DNA from: Betaproteobacteria bacterium
GTDB lineage: Bacteria; Pseudomonadota; Gammaproteobacteria; Burkholderiales; SG8-39
Length of the DNA: 64,000 nt
Assembly: GCA_009693235.1 (NCBI GenBank)
Contig: SHXR01000013.1
Span: 1-64,000 of the forward strand
Direction: 5' to 3'
Shown here: positions 39,889 to 48,831 of the stretch, in pieces
How the letters are laid out: every line of letters starts with the position of its first letter
Position numbering within the stretch: the first letter of the stretch is position 1
The notes under the pieces: generated by a model
Seen by the model: the letters and a program-made list of their open reading frames with translations, nothing else
What the model was told of the DNA's origin: nothing
Database searches by the model: none
Program-made: the position numbers and the translations under genes

Positions 39889-40890
39889 ATGAACAAGAAC
39901 ACGCCGTTTATCGCCGTCTGTGTGGCGTTGCTGGTGGGCTTGGTGCTGCCGCTGGCGACCGGTGCCTCCGCGCCGGGGTTCTACGTCGAGGTGTTGTTGG
40001 GTGGCCTGATGGCCGGGGTGTTGTACTCGCTCGTTGCGCTGGGCTTTGCGCTCATCTTCAAGGCCTCCGGCGTATTCAATTTTGCGCAGGGTGCGATGGT
40101 GCTGTTCGCCGCGCTCGCAGTGGCGCGGCTGGCCGAGCGTATGCCGCTGTGGGCGGCGATTCTCGTTGGCATCGTGATCATGACGCTCCTTGCATGGTTC
40201 ATCGAGCGGCTAGTGCTCCGGCCACTCGTCAATCAGGATCCCATCGCGTTGTTCATGGCGACCCTGGGTGTCACATTCTTTCTGGACGGTTTCGGCCAGA
40301 CCGTCTGGGGCAGCGATATCTACAAGATCGAACTGGGCATGACCAAAGAGCCGGTGTTGGTCCTGCAAAACCTTTTCCAGGGCGGCATCCTGGTCAACGG
40401 CGAGGATTTTGTCGCGGCGATCGTGGCGGCGGCGTTGGTCGGCGGATTGGCGCTGTTTTTCCAATACACGCCCACCGGGCGCGCGCTCCGTGCGGTTGCC
40501 GATGATCATCAGGCCGCGCAGTCGATCGGCATTCCGCTCAATCGTATGTGGGTCATCGTGTGGGCGGTGGCAGGTGTCGTCGCGTTGGTCGCAGGCGTGA
40601 TCTGGGGCTCCAAGCTTGGCGTGCAGTTCTCGCTGTCGCAGGTGGCGCTGAAGGCCCTGCCGGTGGTGATCCTCGGTGGCTTTACCTCGGTCACCGGCGC
40701 CATCGTGGGCGGACTCATCATCGGCGTGGGCGAGAAAATGGCCGAAGTGTTTCTTGGTCCCGTCTTGGTGAAGGCCTTCGATTTGGCCGGCGGAGGGATT
40801 GAAAACTGGTTCGCATACGTGCTTGCACTGGTTTTCCTCTTGGTCCGGCCGCAAGGCCTGTTCGGCGAAAAGCACATCGATCGGGTCTAA
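39889..40890 (+). CDS. livH: Liv-type ABC transporter permease (LivH)
   Basis: 333 residues, eight or so membrane segments: LVGLVLPLATG, GGLMAGVLYSLVALGFALIF, VTFFLDGFGQTVWG, and the permease loop TGRALRAVADDHQAAQSIGI that docks the ATPase. C-terminus VILGGFTSVTGAIVGGLIIG. An extra N-terminal segment (residues 1-30) makes it somewhat longer than LivH of E. coli (308). Confidence 0.92.
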   Translation: MNKNTPFIAVCVALLVGLVLPLATGASAPGFYVEVLLGGLMAGVLYSLVALGFALIFKASGVFNFAQGAMVLFAALAVARLAERMPLWAAILVGIVIMTLLAWFIERLVLRPLVNQDPIALFMATLGVTFFLDGFGQTVWGSDIYKIELGMTKEPVLVLQNLFQGGILVNGEDFVAAIVAAALVGGLALFFQYTPTGRALRAVADDHQAAQSIGIPLNRMWVIVWAVAGVVALVAGVIWGSKLGVQFSLSQVALKALPVVILGGFTSVTGAIVGGLIIGVGEKMAEVFLGPVLVKAFDLAGGGIENWFAYVLALVFLLVRPQGLFGEKHIDRV

Positions 40891-40912
40891 CGATGATTCA
40901 TCAGGTCACCTC

Positions 40913-41977
40913 ATGATTTACCGCGAGAACGGCCAGTTCAAATCGAGCTACGCGGCCGACCAGCAAATGCTGCCGATCGGTCAGGACCGCGTCTTCATGG
41001 TCGCACTGCTGGTGTTCGTTTTTGCCGTGTTGCCTGCGGTGCTTGGTGACTATGTGTTTCTGTCGCTCTTGATTCCCTTTTTGATTCTCACGATTGCGGC
41101 GATCGGCCTCAACCTCTTGGTCGGCTACTGCGGCCAGATTTCGCTTGGGCACGCAGCCTTCATGGCAGTCGGGGCCTACGCGGCCTACAACCTGGTGCTG
41201 CGCGTACCCCAGTTGAATTTTTTGCTCGTGCTGGTCCTCGCGGGATTGGTTGCCGCCGCGGTGGGTTTGGTGTTCGGTATTCCGAGTCTCAGGATCAAGG
41301 GCCTTTATCTAGGTGTGGCGACACTCGCCGCACAGTTCTTCATCGATTGGGTGTTCGCGCGGGTGAAGTGGTTTACCAACTACGCCCATTCGGGTTCCGT
41401 GCAGACCGCGCCCATCGAGATGTTCGGCTGGACCATCGACAGTCCGGTGGAGAAGTACGTGTTTCTGCTCTCCTTGCTGATCGTATTTACGCTGATCGCC
41501 AAGAATTTGGTGCGCAGCCACATCGGCCGCGAGTGGATGGCAATGCGCGACATGGATGTCGCAGCCGAGGTGATCGGTATCCGCCCGGTCTACGCGAAGC
41601 TCACCGCGTTTGCAGTGAGCTCGTTTTATTGCGGCATCGCGGGCGCGCTATGGGGGTTCATGCACCTGGGGGCCTGGGAGCCCTTGGCGTTCAACCTGAC
41701 CTTGTCGCTGAACCTCCTGTTCATGATCATCATCGGCGGCATGGGGTCGGTCTTGGGCTGTTATTTCGGCGCTGCGTTCATCGTCGTGCTGCCGATCGTG
41801 CTCAATCAGGTGCCGGCGTGGATCGGCTTCCCGATCTCAACCGCCATGGCCTCCCACCTGGAGTTCATGATTTTCGGCGCCCTGATCGTGTTTTTCCTGG
41901 TCGTCGAGCCGAATGGCTTGGCGCGGCTCTGGGCGATCGGCAAGGAAAAGCTGCGCCTGTGGCCCTTCCCGCATTGA
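40913..41977 (+). CDS. livM: Liv-type ABC transporter permease (LivM)
   Basis: 354 residues. LNLLVGYCGQISLGHAAFMA and GIPSLRIKGLYLGVATLAAQ are the family's N-terminal blocks, SHIGREWMAMRDMDVAAEVIG is the coupling loop, and IIIGGMGSVLGCYFGAAFI the C-terminal block. Start at 40913 (MIYRENGQF) lies 23 bases after livH. It forms the channel with LivH. Confidence 0.92.
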   Translation: MIYRENGQFKSSYAADQQMLPIGQDRVFMVALLVFVFAVLPAVLGDYVFLSLLIPFLILTIAAIGLNLLVGYCGQISLGHAAFMAVGAYAAYNLVLRVPQLNFLLVLVLAGLVAAAVGLVFGIPSLRIKGLYLGVATLAAQFFIDWVFARVKWFTNYAHSGSVQTAPIEMFGWTIDSPVEKYVFLLSLLIVFTLIAKNLVRSHIGREWMAMRDMDVAAEVIGIRPVYAKLTAFAVSSFYCGIAGALWGFMHLGAWEPLAFNLTLSLNLLFMIIIGGMGSVLGCYFGAAFIVVLPIVLNQVPAWIGFPISTAMASHLEFMIFGALIVFFLVVEPNGLARLWAIGKEKLRLWPFPH

Positions 41978-42024
41978 CAGAGTACTATTTGAAGGTAGGC
42001 AGGACTTATCCAAGGAGGATGACA

Positions 42025-43404
42025 ATGAGACATCAAGTAGGCGTGAAATACACGGTGCTGGCGGCGTTGTTGGCCGCCGTGTTCGGTAGCACCGCGCTGC
42101 AAGCTCAGGACAAAGCCGGCGTACCCGCCCAAAAAAAGGCGGCGAGCGCCCCGGCCGGCGAGCAGTTCTTCCCCGTGTTGTCGTATCGCACCGGCGCCTA
42201 TGCGCCGAATGGCGTGCCCTTCGCCAATGGTTACGTTGATTATCTGAAGCTCGTCAACGCGCGGGACGGCGGTATCAATGGCATCAAGATCACCTTTGAG
42301 GAATGCGAAACCGGTTACGCCACCGACCGCGGTGTTGAGTGCTATGAGCGACTAAAGGGTAAGAGCCCGACCGGCGCCACCTTGTTCCACCCGCTCTCCA
42401 CCGGCATTACGTTCGCGTTGACCGACAAATCGTTCACCGACAAGATTCCGATCATCACCCCAGGTTACGGCCGTGCGGATTCCATGGACGGCACCGTGTT
42501 CGCATGGAATTTCCCGCTCGGCGGCACCTACTGGACTTCGTCCGACATGCTGGTGCAGCACATCGGGAAAAAAGAAGGCGGGCTGGACAAATTGAAGGGC
42601 AAAAAGATCGCCCTGGTCTATCACGATTCGCCTTACGGCAAGGAACCGATCCCGCTCCTGCAGGAGCGCCAGAAGATGCACGGCTTCGAATTGCTGCTGT
42701 TGCCGGTGACCCATCCTGGCGTCGAGCAGAAAGCCACCTGGCTGCAGATCCGCCAGCAGCGCCCTGACTATGTGTTGCTCTGGGGCTGGGGCGTGATGAA
42801 TTCGACCTCCATCAAGGAAGCGGTCGCCACCGGTTATCCGCGCGAGAAGATGTACGGCGTGTGGTGGTCCGGGGCCGAACCCGATGTCACCCCGGCAGGC
42901 GAGGGCGCGAAAGGCTATAACGCACTCACTTTCCTGGCGCCCGCCGGTCAGGGCGCGGTCCACAAAGACATCCTCAAGTTTGTGCACGCCAAGGGCGAGG
43001 CCGCCGGCAACAAGGAAGGCTTTGGTGAAGTGCTCTATAACCGTGGCATGACCAATGCGATGATGTCGGTCGAAGCGGTGAAGCGGGCGCAGATCAGGTA
43101 CGGCAAGAAGCCGCTGAAAGGCGAGGAAGTGCGTTGGGGCCTTGAGAACTTGGCGATCGACGCCGCCGCGATCAAACGGCTCGGCTTCGAGGGATTCATG
43201 GCGCCGATCAGCACCAGTTGTGTCGACCATGAAGGTGGCAGTGCCGCACAGATTCACACTTGGGACGGCAGTAAGTGGGTCGTTGAACCGGGTATGTTGC
43301 AACCCGACATGTCGATCATAAAGCCGATGATTCGTGCCTCCGCGGAAAAGTATGCGGCGGAGAAGAAGATCGTCAAGCGCGATTGCGCGAAAGAAACCAG
43401 CTAA
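42025..43404 (+). CDS. Liv-type ABC substrate-binding protein
   Basis: 459 residues, longer than amino-acid-binding LivJ (about 370), which fits the group found with acyl-CoA synthetase operons. Signal peptide ends near STALQAQ, then a K/A-rich spacer. Two lobes: PNGVPFANGYVDYLKLVNAR, GGINGIKITFEECETGYATD, then KKIALVYHDSPYGKEPIPLL and RPDYVLLWGWGVMNS. AAGGAGG six bases upstream fixes the second of two ATGs (42025). Ligand likely an aromatic or fatty acid; this is inferred from the operon. Confidence 0.9.
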   Translation: MRHQVGVKYTVLAALLAAVFGSTALQAQDKAGVPAQKKAASAPAGEQFFPVLSYRTGAYAPNGVPFANGYVDYLKLVNARDGGINGIKITFEECETGYATDRGVECYERLKGKSPTGATLFHPLSTGITFALTDKSFTDKIPIITPGYGRADSMDGTVFAWNFPLGGTYWTSSDMLVQHIGKKEGGLDKLKGKKIALVYHDSPYGKEPIPLLQERQKMHGFELLLLPVTHPGVEQKATWLQIRQQRPDYVLLWGWGVMNSTSIKEAVATGYPREKMYGVWWSGAEPDVTPAGEGAKGYNALTFLAPAGQGAVHKDILKFVHAKGEAAGNKEGFGEVLYNRGMTNAMMSVEAVKRAQIRYGKKPLKGEEVRWGLENLAIDAAAIKRLGFEGFMAPISTSCVDHEGGSAAQIHTWDGSKWVVEPGMLQPDMSIIKPMIRASAEKYAAEKKIVKRDCAKETS

Positions 43405-43460
43405 TGTTTCAGTGAGGAAGCGGCGCCCGAGCTCGTCTCCGGCGCCTAGTGAGGAACTTG

Positions 43461-44276
43461 ATGTCCGCAACGGCTGCCATACCGACTCTGCTCGCCGTGA
43501 ATGGCATTGAGGTGATCTATAACCACGTCATCCTCGTGCTAAAGAGCGTGTCGCTCACGGTGCGCGAAGGCGGTATCGTCGCCTTGCTCGGCGCCAACGG
43601 TGCAGGAAAAACGACCACGCTCCGGGCGGTGTCCAATCTGCTTAAAGGCGAACGCGGCGATGTGACGAAGGGCTATATCGAGTATCTCGGTAAGCGCATC
43701 GACGGTCTCACGCCTGCGGAGCTGGTCAAGCGCGGCGTGGTGCAGGTGATGGAAGGCAGGCGTTGCTTCGCGCATCTGACGGTCGAAGACAATCTGCTGA
43801 CCGGTGCCTACACGCGTAGCCGCGCCGAGACGAGCGCAGGCCTGGAACGCGTCTACGAATACTTTCCCCGGTTGAAGCAGCGGCGTGCTTCGCTGTCCGG
43901 CTACACTTCGGGCGGCGAGCAGCAAATGACCGCCATTGGCCGCGCGCTGATGTCGCGGCCAAAGATGATCCTGCTCGATGAGCCGTCGATGGGATTGGCG
44001 CCGCAGCTGGTGGAAGAAATTTTCGAGATCGTGCAGAACCTCAACCAGAAGGAGAAGGTCAGTTTTCTGCTCGCCGAGCAAAACACTAACGTCGCGCTCA
44101 AGTACGCCGGTTACGGCTACATCCTTGAGAACGGCCGGGTGGTGATGGACGGTGAAGGCAGATCGCTCGCCGAGAACGAGGATGTGAAAGAGTTCTATCT
44201 CGGCTTTTCTTCCGGTGGGCGGCGCAGCTTTCGCGATGTGAAATCCTATCGGCGGCGCAAGCGGTGGTTGTCGTGA
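43461..44276 (+). CDS. livF: Liv-type ABC transporter ATP-binding protein (LivF)
   Basis: 271 residues. Walker A LGANGAGKTTTLRA, signature YTSGGEQQMTAIGRALM, Walker B MILLDEPSMGLAP and LLAEQN. The signature shows the intact SGGEQQM that the paralogue at 11610 loses to TAG. C-terminal extension (about 25 residues, Arg-rich RSYRRRKRWLS-like) beyond typical LivF. ATG follows the TAG/GAGGAA region after livJ. Confidence 0.92.
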   Translation: MSATAAIPTLLAVNGIEVIYNHVILVLKSVSLTVREGGIVALLGANGAGKTTTLRAVSNLLKGERGDVTKGYIEYLGKRIDGLTPAELVKRGVVQVMEGRRCFAHLTVEDNLLTGAYTRSRAETSAGLERVYEYFPRLKQRRASLSGYTSGGEQQMTAIGRALMSRPKMILLDEPSMGLAPQLVEEIFEIVQNLNQKEKVSFLLAEQNTNVALKYAGYGYILENGRVVMDGEGRSLAENEDVKEFYLGFSSGGRRSFRDVKSYRRRKRWLS

Positions 44277-44294
44277 CCGCTGAACGCAAAGGTT

Positions 44295-44393
44295 CGCAAG
44301 GGGTTTCCGATGAGTCTGAAAGCCATGGGTTGACGGAGACGTCTGGTTTGGCAACATGCAGAGTGTGCCAATGATGGTTAAGTTCCCCTTGCG
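44295..44393. repeat. long-range inverted repeat between livF and paaK-like gene
   Basis: cgcaagggg (44295-44303) pairs with ccccttgcg (44385-44393) across 81 bases, inside the 167-base gap. Similar ttgcg-type palindromes are common between genes in many bacteria. Role unclear; a weak transcript structure that could lower PaaK-like expression. Confidence 0.35.
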
Positions 44394-44443
44394 TCTTTCG
44401 CGTCCCTTGCGGTGACAGCGCTACCACGAAGGAGCACAGACCC

Positions 44444-45682
44444 GTGCCGGAACACTTCGACACCCTTGAGACGCGCGACCCCGAGCAACGCGAACGCGAT
44501 CTCATGGTCGCGCTACCTCGGCAGCTCGCGCACGCGAAGACGAATGCGCCCGGATTCTCGCGGATTCTCGCCGCTGTCGATCCCAGTGCGGTGACCAGTC
44601 GGGCCGCACTCGCGAAGTTGCCCGTTACGCGCAAGTCCGAGCTGAAGGAGCTCCAGCAGGCGCTGCCGCCTCTGGGTGGCTTGAACGCCATTCCGATCGG
44701 CAAGTTCAAGCATCTGTTCGTTTCGCCAGGGCAGATCTACGAGCCAGAAGGCTTCGGCGCCGATTGGTGGCGAAGCGGTCGCGCGCTATTCGCCGCCGGC
44801 GTGCGTGCGGGTGATCTTGCCATCAACACGTTCGGTTACCACTTTACGCCAGCCGGTTCGCTCATGGAGACGGGTGTACATGCGATCGGTTGCGCGGTCG
44901 TGCCGACCGGGGTCGGGCAAACGGACATGCAGGTTGCGACGATCGCTGAGTTGCAGGCCAACGTCTTTATCGGGACACCCTCATTTCTCAAGCTGATCGT
45001 GGAAAAGGCCGACGAGCTTAAGGTAGACCTGACTTGCCTGAAGAAAGCGGTCGTCGGCGCCGAGTATTTGCCGCCCGCGTTGCGCAAGGCGATGGGCGAG
45101 CGGGGCATTCGTGTGCTGCAAAATTACGGTACAGCCGATCTCGGTCTGGTTGCGTATGAATCGGCGGCGATGGAGGGCATGATCCTCAACGAAGGGTTAT
45201 TGCTTGAGATCGTTCGCCCCGGCACCGGCGATCCGGTCCCGGCGGGCGAAGTGGGCGAGGTGGTCATCACAACCTTCAACCACGACTATCCATTGATCCG
45301 CTTTGCGACGGGCGATCTGTCGGCCGTGATGCCGGGCGTGAGTCCGTGCGGCAGAACCAATACGCGAATTCGTGGATGGATGGGGCGCGCCGATCAGACC
45401 ACCAAGGTGCGTGGACTATTCGTGCACCCCAGGCAGGTTGCGGAAATCGTCAAGCGGCATGCTGCGATCGGCAAAGCGCGCCTCGTCGTTGACAATGCGG
45501 GCGGTCAGGACCGCATGGTGCTGCATTGTGAACTTGCCGGCGGCCCAAACGATGCGATGATGAAGAGCATCGCCGAGAGTATTCGCGACGTCACGAAGCT
45601 GCGAGGCGAGGTGGCCTATGCCGCGGTGGGTTCGCTTGCCAACGATGGCAAGGTGATCGAAGACACGCGCAAGTACGAGTAG
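44444..45682 (+). CDS. PaaK-like AMP-dependent ligase lacking a canonical P-loop
   Basis: 412 residues. PaaK family text: IFGTPSFLKL-like IGTPSFLKLIVEKADEL, GAEYLPPALRKAMGERG, LQNYGTADLGLVAYE, PLIRFATGDLSAVMPG and the A8 segment GRADQTTKVRGLFVHPRQV. Where PaaK has the S-S-G-T-T-G-K-P loop, this protein reads LFVSPGQIYEPEGFGADW, so the nucleotide loop is altered. GTG 44444 is preceded by GAAGGAG. It is the last gene of the synthetase-liv operon. It may be an acyl-CoA ligase with altered loop or an accessory/regulatory relative. Confidence 0.8.
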   Translation: MPEHFDTLETRDPEQRERDLMVALPRQLAHAKTNAPGFSRILAAVDPSAVTSRAALAKLPVTRKSELKELQQALPPLGGLNAIPIGKFKHLFVSPGQIYEPEGFGADWWRSGRALFAAGVRAGDLAINTFGYHFTPAGSLMETGVHAIGCAVVPTGVGQTDMQVATIAELQANVFIGTPSFLKLIVEKADELKVDLTCLKKAVVGAEYLPPALRKAMGERGIRVLQNYGTADLGLVAYESAAMEGMILNEGLLLEIVRPGTGDPVPAGEVGEVVITTFNHDYPLIRFATGDLSAVMPGVSPCGRTNTRIRGWMGRADQTTKVRGLFVHPRQVAEIVKRHAAIGKARLVVDNAGGQDRMVLHCELAGGPNDAMMKSIAESIRDVTKLRGEVAYAAVGSLANDGKVIEDTRKYE

Positions 45683-45724
45683 TCGCTGATCCACTGCGGT
45701 CGAATCGAGTAGCTTACCTCGCCG

Positions 45725-47641
45725 CTAGTGTGTCACCGCGCCCGTCTCGCCGCGCACAAAGATGATAACTGGCTTTTGCAATCTAAGCGTGGTCCGCACG
45801 TCCCCATTGTTTTCCGCAAGGTTCAGCGTCGCGCCTTTGGTTGGGAGGAGTGTTCGAATGATGCCGAGTCCGCCACTACCTCGTTGTCCGGCGCTCCGCT
45901 CTTCGATGTCCACGGGCAGGGTTCCGGTGTTGACGACTTCGAGGCAAATTTCTTCTTCCCCGCCGGTGAGCGTAACGGACACCATGGGCGTTCCAGCGGA
46001 CGGCGATGAGTGTTTGACCGCATTCACGAGCAGCTCATTGATGACGAGGGCAAGCTGCACGGATTCATCGTCGATGACACAGGTACCAGGCTGCACCTCA
46101 ATGTCGCACTTGATCTCGACAGCGCCTTCCGCGAGCGATTTCGTCAAGCGCACGATTGCCTCGATCAATTCGGAGAGCACAATGGGCTCATTGTCGCCGC
46201 CCCGCATTCCGTGAACGATCGAGAGTGCATGCATTTGCGCAACGGCCGGAGCAATCGCCTCGCGAACGTCGGGTCGTTTTTTGACGATGGCATGCAATAG
46301 CCCGGCGACCCCTTTCTGATGGTTTTTGATGCGGTGATGCACGTCGCGAATCAACGCGCGCCGCAGTTGCAGCTCGCGTGCGGTGCGAATTTCTTCATCT
46401 TTTTTGCGGTCGGTAATGTCAACCCAGACGCCGCGCCCGCCGGTACAGTTTCCTTTGCTGTTGTAGATGAATTCGCCTCGGCATTCGTGCACATGAACCG
46501 ATCCGTCGCGCCATACCACGCGATACTCCCCTTTGAATCGAGTGTGCGACTGCCGGGCGTGCTCAAGCATCTTGAGCATCCGCGGCAAGTCTTCCGGATG
46601 AACGAGTTCCGTCCATAGTGTGAAACTGGGTTCTACTTCACCGGGGTAAAAGCCAAGGGAAGTAAAAGCACGGTCCGACCAGTGTCCCCCGCCGGTCGAT
46701 CGGTTCCAATCCGCCAGTGCGACACCGCCGACTTCCGCCGTTTGTCGGACCCGCTCTTCGGATTCGCGGAGTGCCACGGTGCGTTCACGGATCTTCTGTT
46801 CGAGCGTCGCGTTGAGATTTGTAAGTGCCGCCTGAGCGGACTTGCGATCGGAGATGTCCTGGATGTCCTTGACGAAATGCAGCGGTTCGCCTTGCGCATC
46901 CCGAATTGTCGATTTGGTGAGATTGGCCCAGAAAATCGTTCCATCCTTGCGGACAAAGCGCTTTTCCATCGAATAGGTGTCGATCTCGCCCGCCAACATT
47001 CGAGCGCACTGTCGAAGGTTGTGTTCGAGATCATCGGCGTACGTGACATCGGGAAAGATGCTGCGGTAGAGTTCATCGCGGGAGTAGCCGAGGAGCTCGG
47101 TCACTTTTTGATTCGCGCGAATCCAGCGCCCATCCAATGCGACATGCGCTACGCCGACCGGGGCATGTTCGAACGTGAGCCGAAATCGTTCTTCGCTCTC
47201 GCGCAGTGCAACCTCCCGCCGTCTGAGGGGCGAGACGTCGCTCGCGATACCGCGATAACCCTTGAACGATCCATCCGGGTCGAATACCGGATCGCCGCTG
47301 ACGAATATATGAAACGCGTCGCCTTCTTCAACACTGGTAACGTATTCAAAGTCGCGAAACGGCAGATGAGCATCGATGGCCGCCCAGTGCGCAGCCCACT
47401 CCTCAGGCGTCGCACCGTTCGGATGAAGCTCCCAGCGTGTCTTACCGCGGACGCTTTGCGGGGCGCCGATGCACCGTTCGAGCGCTTCCGAAAGGAAGGT
47501 GAGGCGATGATGCTCGTCTTGTTCCCAGTATGAGTCATCGCTGAGATCCAACACGCTGCGCAAGCGCGCATCGCTCGCTGCCAGTTGCGGAACGCGATTC
47601 CGTAACTCCAGAATCAAGCGCGTCTTCTCGTTGTCAGTCAA
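45725..47641 (-). CDS. multi-PAS sensor histidine kinase (HisKA_2 / HWE-like)
   Basis: 638 residues, no membrane segment seen, so cytosolic sensing is likely. Three PAS/PAC units (about 20-145, 150-275, 310-430), e.g. DDSYWEQDEHHRLTFLSEAL, VGVAHVALDGRWIRANQKVT and GGVALADWNRSTGGGHWSD, joined by ESEERFRLTFEHAP and ALRESEERVRQTAEV helices. Phospho-acceptor His lies in IRDVHHRIKNHQKGVAGLL, typical of HisKA_2. ATPase: LALVINELLVNAVKHSSPS and RGSGGLGIIRTLLP. Start: TTG 47641, with no good ribosome site, so it could start elsewhere. Intact, unlike the other kinases here. The divergent ANTAR regulator is its likely partner. Confidence 0.85.
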   Translation of the reverse strand: MTDNEKTRLILELRNRVPQLAASDARLRSVLDLSDDSYWEQDEHHRLTFLSEALERCIGAPQSVRGKTRWELHPNGATPEEWAAHWAAIDAHLPFRDFEYVTSVEEGDAFHIFVSGDPVFDPDGSFKGYRGIASDVSPLRRREVALRESEERFRLTFEHAPVGVAHVALDGRWIRANQKVTELLGYSRDELYRSIFPDVTYADDLEHNLRQCARMLAGEIDTYSMEKRFVRKDGTIFWANLTKSTIRDAQGEPLHFVKDIQDISDRKSAQAALTNLNATLEQKIRERTVALRESEERVRQTAEVGGVALADWNRSTGGGHWSDRAFTSLGFYPGEVEPSFTLWTELVHPEDLPRMLKMLEHARQSHTRFKGEYRVVWRDGSVHVHECRGEFIYNSKGNCTGGRGVWVDITDRKKDEEIRTARELQLRRALIRDVHHRIKNHQKGVAGLLHAIVKKRPDVREAIAPAVAQMHALSIVHGMRGGDNEPIVLSELIEAIVRLTKSLAEGAVEIKCDIEVQPGTCVIDDESVQLALVINELLVNAVKHSSPSAGTPMVSVTLTGGEEEICLEVVNTGTLPVDIEERSAGQRGSGGLGIIRTLLPTKGATLNLAENNGDVRTTLRLQKPVIIFVRGETGAVTH

Positions 47642-47945
47642 CTGGCTGATTGACGTGTCGGCGAGTCCCCGGTTTGGATGGTGGTGCGTTCGGCTGCAGC
47701 GAGGTTTCTGGCCGGCATTGGCATCGCAATTATCGCCCTTCGAGATCGAGCAATGTTGCAGGGGAGGATCTATCGAGAAACGTTGCGTGGATCGAAACCG
47801 GTGTAGCGCAATGGGTACACCAGCGTATGATCAGAGATTCGGTGTAAGCTTTCTTAAATGATACTCGTACGTGCTCGGAAAAGGGGACAAGTGGCCAAAA
47901 CAGACGGGTGAGCAGCGGGATGGTGGCCGGAAGATCAATCAGTTG

Positions 47946-47975
47946 ATTCGCTATAATTCGCTATGATTCGCTACG
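47946..47975. promoter_or_regulatory. three tandem 10-bp direct repeats between kinase and regulator genes
   Basis: attcgctata, attcgctatg and attcgctacg follow one another without a gap. The spacing equals one helical turn, as for cooperative binding of a regulator on one DNA face. They sit in the 458-base divergent region (47642-48099), which shows no gene. A ggtgta/tacacc inverted repeat lies about 130 bases to the left. Function unproven. Confidence 0.5.
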
Positions 47976-48099
47976 TATGTAACGGGCACGAACTGCCTGC
48001 GAAGTTAGGGTGTGGTCGACGCCTTCGTTTGTTGGTTGATTTGAGCAAGAAAGGTGCGCCAACAGGCTTCTTTCTGCTTCCTCGTAAAAGATGGCATGC

Positions 48100-48773
48100 A
48101 TGGTGAAAGTTGAACCCCCTGTGGGGCGGACGCCCGCCGATTCGGCTCCTCCCACTGAGCGGACGCTCGCGAATATCCTGGTGGTGGACGACGACCGACT
48201 GGTCCTCGCTTCGATCGCCCAAACGCGCGGGGCGAAGGATATCAAGTCAGTACCGCAGGCGAGTCGGACGAGGCGATTCGCCTGGCGACATCTGAGCCTC
48301 CCCCGGATCTAATGGTTCTCGATATTCGATTGCCTGGGGTCGGTGGCATCGGCGTCGCGCAGTATCTGCATGAGAAGACGTCGATTCCGTTTGTCATTTT
48401 CTCGGCCTACGGCGAAGCCAGCATCGTCGAGGAAGCGAGCAAGCTCGGTGCGCTTGCCTACCTGGTGAAGCCCCTCGACCCGTCCCAGATGATCCCGGCC
48501 ATCTACGCGGCGATCGAGCGGGCCCAGAAAATCAAGAAGCTGCGCGAATCGGCTACCAAATTGCGCGGCGCATTGGACGAGCGAGAGCTGTCGGCCATGG
48601 TGGTGGGGGTGCTGATGGAACGCTTCGCATTGGACCGCGAGGCGGCATTTGACCTATTGCGATTGCAAGCCAGACGCGAGCGCCGGAAAGTCCGCGATCT
48701 CGCCGAGGAACTGCTCACTTCCAGCGAGCGAATGAATCGCCTCGCCGCCGCCGTCGGCAAGAAGGAAAAGTAG
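48100..48773 (+). pseudogene. ANTAR-domain response regulator (NasT/AmiR type), frameshifted
   Basis: N-terminal receiver start ANILVVDDDRLVLASIAQ, then the frame changes near the GGGG run 48229-48232. One frame over, GEGYQVSTAGESDEAIRLAT leads to LMVLDIRLPGVGGIGVAQYL (phospho-Asp) and AYLVKPLDPSQM (Lys). The C-terminus is an ANTAR RNA-binding domain: AMVVGVLMERFALDREAAF, LLRLQARRERRKVRDLAEELL. Such regulators bind RNA hairpins and prevent termination. The start codon at 48100 or 48091 is uncertain. Partner is probably the kinase at 45725-47641. Confidence 0.78.
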
Positions 48774-48831
48774 GCAGTCCGGCCACCCGATTGTTCATGG
48801 TGTTCTTGGAGTTCATGGCGTTCTTGGCGTG

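Noticed and set aside
41347-43404. 685-residue plus-strand frame extending the Liv binding protein upstream
   Set aside because: The upstream half is an out-of-frame reading of livM; a strong ribosome site and signal peptide fix the start at 42025.
42352-43470. 372-residue minus-strand frame opposite the Liv binding protein gene
   Set aside because: Antisense shadow of an intact, recognisable gene; no ribosome site or motif.
47631-47861. Short frames in the 47.6-48.1 kb gap
   Set aside because: No ribosome site, no pattern, and they overlap the kinase 5' region; treated as intergenic.
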